From: Afipia massiliensis
GTDB lineage: Bacteria; Pseudomonadota; Alphaproteobacteria; Rhizobiales; Xanthobacteraceae
Assembly (NCBI RefSeq): GCF_014203115.1
Contig: NZ_JACHIJ010000005.1
Coordinates: 186,001-250,000, forward strand
Direction of reading: 5' to 3'
Length of the DNA: 64,000 nt
The number at the start of each line of letters is the position of its first letter. The first letter of the stretch is position 1. The notes beneath the pieces are model-generated. The model did not search any database, was not told the origin of the DNA, and saw only the letters and a program-made list of their open reading frames with translations. Of this stretch, positions 61,437 to 64,000 are shown in pieces. Made by a program: the position numbers and the translations under genes.

Positions 61437-62456
61437 TCACTCGAAATCGCTGCGCGGATTGGTCGGATGCTCGGTGCGCCATTTTTCCATCAGCGCTTCA
61501 AGCTCCGCGTCGTTGGCGTCCGGCAAGACGATGCGCGTGGTCGCGAACAGATCGCCCGCGCCGTCGGCTCCCGTCGCACCCTTGATCGGCATGCCCTTGC
61601 CCTTGAGGCGGAAGGTGCGGCCGGACGAGGTGTTCTTCGGAATCGACAGTTGCACCGCGCCGTCGAGGGTCGGCACCCGCACCTTCGCGCCGAGCACGGC
61701 TTCATACAGCGTGATCGGCAGTTCGAGCCGCAGGTCGTTGCCGTCGACCTTGAAATACGGATGCGGCGCGATGTTCACCGTGATCAGCACGTCGCCGGGA
61801 CGGTGGCCAGGCGCGGTCTCGCCCTGCCCTTTGAGACGGATCTGCTGGCCGGCGGTGACGCCCGCCGGAATCTTGACGTTCAATTCCTTGCCGGTCGGCA
61901 GCCGCACGCGCCGCGTTGCGCCCTGCACCGCTTCCTCGAGCGCCACGCTCATGGTGACGTTGAGATCGAGATCGGCCGCGAACGGCGCGTCATACTCGAA
62001 CGTGCCTGCGCCGCCGCGCGGACCGCCGGGACCGCCAGCACCCATTCCAGCGCCGGCCTGACCGCCGAACATGCTCTTGAGAATATCCTCGAACGCGCCG
62101 CCGCTGGCATAGCCGCCCGCGCCCGGTCCGCCGGGATTGCCTCCGGTACGAAACGAATATTCGAAGCCGCCCGGCCCCGCGCGGCGTCCGCCGCCGCCTC
62201 CGGGGAAGCCGCTTTCAAAACTCTGAAACTTCGGTTTGCCCTCGGCGTCGATCTCGCCGCGATCGAACTGCTTGCGCTTGTCCTCGTCGCCGAGGATTTC
62301 ATTCGCAGTGTTCAATTCGGCAAAGCGGTCGGCCGCTTTCGGGTCGCCCTTGTTGGCATCGGGGTGGTGCTTTTTGGCGAGCTTGCGAAAGGCGCTCTTG
62401 ATCGCCGCAGAGCTGGCACCCCGCTGCACCCCCAGGACCTCATAGGGGTCGCGCAT
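61437..62456 (-). CDS. DnaJ/CbpA-type co-chaperone with J domain and C-terminal domains
   Basis: 339 residues; GGAG lies upstream of the ATG. The J domain is complete with HPD at 31-33 (FRKLAKKHHPDANKGDPKAA). A long Gly-rich linker (GFPGGGGGRRAGPGGFEYS) follows. There is no Cys-rich zinc domain, so it is a type II (CbpA-like) J protein. Two C-terminal beta domains contain VTMSVALEEAVQGATRRVRL and FKVDGNDLRLELPITLYEAV. It would stimulate DnaK ATPase. The last residues are a short charged tail. Confidence 0.94.
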   Translation of the reverse strand: MRDPYEVLGVQRGASSAAIKSAFRKLAKKHHPDANKGDPKAADRFAELNTANEILGDEDKRKQFDRGEIDAEGKPKFQSFESGFPGGGGGRRAGPGGFEYSFRTGGNPGGPGAGGYASGGAFEDILKSMFGGQAGAGMGAGGPGGPRGGAGTFEYDAPFAADLDLNVTMSVALEEAVQGATRRVRLPTGKELNVKIPAGVTAGQQIRLKGQGETAPGHRPGDVLITVNIAPHPYFKVDGNDLRLELPITLYEAVLGAKVRVPTLDGAVQLSIPKNTSSGRTFRLKGKGMPIKGATGADGAGDLFATTRIVLPDANDAELEALMEKWRTEHPTNPRSDFE

Positions 62457-62667
62457 CCGTCAGGTCTCCTTAGTGTTAGTGGAATTCAGGTGAGAGCCGA
62501 GTGTGGCCCCTTTGCCCTGATGTGGGGTTTTCGTGACAATCCTGCAACGGGTTTCACCGGTTGCGGTGTGAAAACTGCGGTAGGCGCGGCGGTTCTGGCC
62601 GTGCGTTTCGATCTACTGGCTGCGCCTTTAGCTGCGCTTCCAAACCTTCAACTTCGCTTCCAAACCT

Positions 62668-63189
62668 TCAACTTCGTTTCCAAGGCTTCAAGTTGCGAAT
62701 TTCCCAAGACCCTTTGGGCTGCTGACAGGCTTCGCCCTGCAGCCAGCCTTCATTGGTGCCGCGCACGTAGCTCGCCAGGAAATCCCGGCAGGTCCGGCCC
62801 TCGGAAGTATAGGTCGAGGCCAGCGGCGTGACCGAGCCGCGCGCGCCGGTTTCGGGATTTTCCCAAGGCTGACTGACATCCTTCTGGCCCCGGGTCAGCA
62901 CGTCGGAGGCGGCGTTGCGGGCCAAAGCGAGATCGGCGTCGGTGAGATTGGTGTCGTCGTGAGACCGCAGGATCGGGCCGATGGAGCCGGTGACGTCCGA
63001 GGCGTCATCCTTCTTGGGCTCCTTGCTGAACATGGTGCCCATGCTGCAGCCGCTGGCCGAACAACCCACAGCTACCAGCGATGCCGCCGCGATCAACCGC
63101 CCGATCGGCGATAGGCCACGGCCCTCACGTACCCTATATAGGGAACGCTCGAGAACAGGCTTGGCACGAAGGGGCGCCAGGATACGCAA
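62668..63189 (-). CDS. Lipoprotein of the RT0821/Lpp0805 surface-protein type
   Basis: 173 residues from a TTG at 63189 that has GGAG 7 bases upstream; a TTG at 63096 ([12 protein letters not shown]) would give a more usual lipoprotein length. A hydrophobic stretch [18 protein letters not shown] contains lipobox-like cysteines. The C-terminal part has [17 protein letters not shown] sequence ([18 protein letters not shown]), then [18 protein letters not shown] and [20 protein letters not shown], as in RT0821 surface proteins. The start lies 15 bases from the divergent pdxH start, so regulatory sequences overlap. Confidence 0.78.
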   Translation of the reverse strand: MRILAPLRAKPVLERSLYRVREGRGLSPIGRLIAAASLVAVGCSASGCSMGTMFSKEPKKDDASDVTGSIGPILRSHDDTNLTDADLALARNAASDVLTRGQKDVSQPWENPETGARGSVTPLASTYTSEGRTCRDFLASYVRGTNEGWLQGEACQQPKGSWEIRNLKPWKRS

Positions 63190-63204
63190 TCGGATACTCC
63201 AGAC

Positions 63205-63846
63205 ATGACCGGTCCAAACACCATCAAAACCCCAGCCGAGTTAATTTCCGGTGATTTCACCGCCGCCGACGAGCCTTTTGGGCTTTTTGCGGTGTGGTTT
63301 GCCGAGGCGGTGAAGTCCGAGCCGAACGATCCCAACGCCATGGCGCTGGCCACCGTGGACCCGGACGGGCTGCCTGACGTCCGCATGGTGCTGCTGAAGG
63401 GGTTCGATACCGCCGGTTTCGTGTTTTACAGCCATATCGACAGTGCCAAGGGCCGGGAGTTGGCCGCCACCCCCAAGGCCGGGCTGCTGTTCCACTGGAA
63501 ATCGCTGCGCCGGCAGGTCCGGATCCGCGGCACCGTCACCCGGGTCACCGATGCCGAAGCCGATGCCTATTTCGCCACAAGGCCGAAGCAGGCGCAGATC
63601 GGCGCATGGGCCAGCAAGCAGTCGCAGCCGCTGGAAAGCCGCATGGCGTTCGAAAAGGCCATCGCGCTCAATGCCGCGAAATATGCCCTCGGCGAAGTCC
63701 CCCGCCCCCCCGGCTGGAGCGGCTGGCGTATCGCGCCGCAAGCCTTCGAGTTCTGGCACGATCGCCCCTTCCGCCTGCACGACCGCATTACCTTCACGCG
63801 CGCTGCTCCCGATGCCGAATGGAGCAAGACGCGGCTCTATCCCTGA
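63205..63846 (+). CDS. pdxH: Pyridoxamine 5'-phosphate oxidase
   Basis: 213 residues. FMN enzyme motifs: [40 protein letters not shown] with FMN-contact residues, [20 protein letters not shown], and the conserved C-terminal [19 protein letters not shown]. It oxidises pyridoxamine/pyridoxine 5'-phosphate to pyridoxal 5'-phosphate. The start is the first ATG. It is divergent from the lipoprotein with almost no gap. Confidence 0.96.
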   Translation: MTGPNTIKTPAELISGDFTAADEPFGLFAVWFAEAVKSEPNDPNAMALATVDPDGLPDVRMVLLKGFDTAGFVFYSHIDSAKGRELAATPKAGLLFHWKSLRRQVRIRGTVTRVTDAEADAYFATRPKQAQIGAWASKQSQPLESRMAFEKAIALNAAKYALGEVPRPPGWSGWRIAPQAFEFWHDRPFRLHDRITFTRAAPDAEWSKTRLYP

Positions 63847-63888
63847 TCGACATTCCGTAACCGAACGCCGAAGGCGAGATCTCAATCC

Positions 63889-64000
63889 ATGCCGACTTCA
63901 ACACCTGCCGATTCCAACGCGCCCAAGCGCACCTTGCTGCTGACCGGTGCGAGCCGCGGCATCGGCCACGCCACCGTGATCCGATTTTCCAGCGCAGGCT
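63889..64000 (+). CDS. SDR-family NAD(P)-dependent oxidoreductase, N-terminal part (3' end outside the window)
   Basis: Only 37 codons are visible. After MPTSTPADSNAPK the sequence RTLLLTGASRGIGHATVIRF shows the TGxxxGIG nucleotide-binding turn of short-chain dehydrogenases. It starts 42 bases after pdxH and is probably co-transcribed. Confidence 0.85.
   Translation, partial: MPTSTPADSNAPKRTLLLTGASRGIGHATVIRFSSAG

Noticed and set aside
61467..62831. Plus-strand frame opposite the DnaJ-type gene
   Set aside because: The J domain with HPD is on the minus strand; the opposite frame shows no familiar domain.
1..64000. CRISPR array
   Set aside because: The only regular repeats are coding repeats in the gene at 18662 and pairs or sets of intergenic elements with long, irregular spacing.

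Overview
The window looks like a chromosome segment of a Bradyrhizobiaceae-type alphaproteobacterium (Bradyrhizobium, Afipia or Rhodopseudomonas relatives). I base this on the high-GC housekeeping genes on the right (dxs, tlyA, aroC, fabI, pdxH), a ROSE-type RNA thermometer before a small heat-shock gene, several family-typical palindromic repeats, and many chemoreceptors. It has two parts: an accessory region (about 1-27.4 kb) ending near a tRNA-Gln, and a core region (about 28-64 kb).

Accessory region. It opens with the end of a phage terminase large subunit and a few small phage or island genes. Next comes the DUF3489 / DUF2924 / large serine recombinase cassette (2.1-4.5 kb). From 4.7 to 14.3 kb there is a compact island with defence-like content. 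It holds a standalone 5-hmdU-DNA-kinase-helical/aGPT-pyrophosphorylase-like protein, facing a translationally coupled operon of an unknown 150-aa protein, an Nmad2 nucleotide-modification-associated protein and a MazG/MazG_C protein. Divergent from that operon is a HigB-like toxin gene followed by HigA fused to an ImmA/IrrE metallopeptidase, and the shared promoter carries two inverted copies of a 13-bp operator. A Gabija-like OLD nuclease plus UvrD helicase pair follows. The base-modification-type module together with the HigBA-ImmA switch is the best candidate here for an undescribed system.

From 14.6 to 24.7 kb lies a set of secreted proteins: four paralogous trypsin-like proteases, a Cys-rich repeat protein and small exported proteins. 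Two LuxR-type regulators go with them, one broken by a frameshift in an A8 run. A 14-bp motif recurs four times between these genes. From 25.0 to 27.7 kb a diverged direct repeat of about 250 bp, which includes the 3' part of the tRNA-Gln, flanks an hsp20 stress cluster.

Core region. Genes include an acyl-CoA dehydrogenase, nitronate monooxygenase, a 4-OT tautomerase, an HxlR regulator with candidate operators, a VOC dioxygenase, an enoyl-CoA hydratase and a histone-deacetylase-like hydrolase. These are followed by xseB, dxs, tlyA, a TrmA/RumA-type RNA methyltransferase and a DUF1194 protein. Four tandem chemoreceptor genes then follow. Three have nearly identical signalling halves, and all four share a 16-bp upstream element and their own terminators. 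After them come a class III cyclase, a GNAT protein, a membrane protein, aroC, a phosphoglycerate-mutase-family gene, fabI, an ECF sigma/anti-sigma pair, a CNNM/CorC-type protein, a DMT transporter, a Crp/Fnr regulator, a PAS protein, a DnaJ-type chaperone, a lipoprotein, pdxH and the start of an SDR gene. All functions are read from sequence motifs without database searches.
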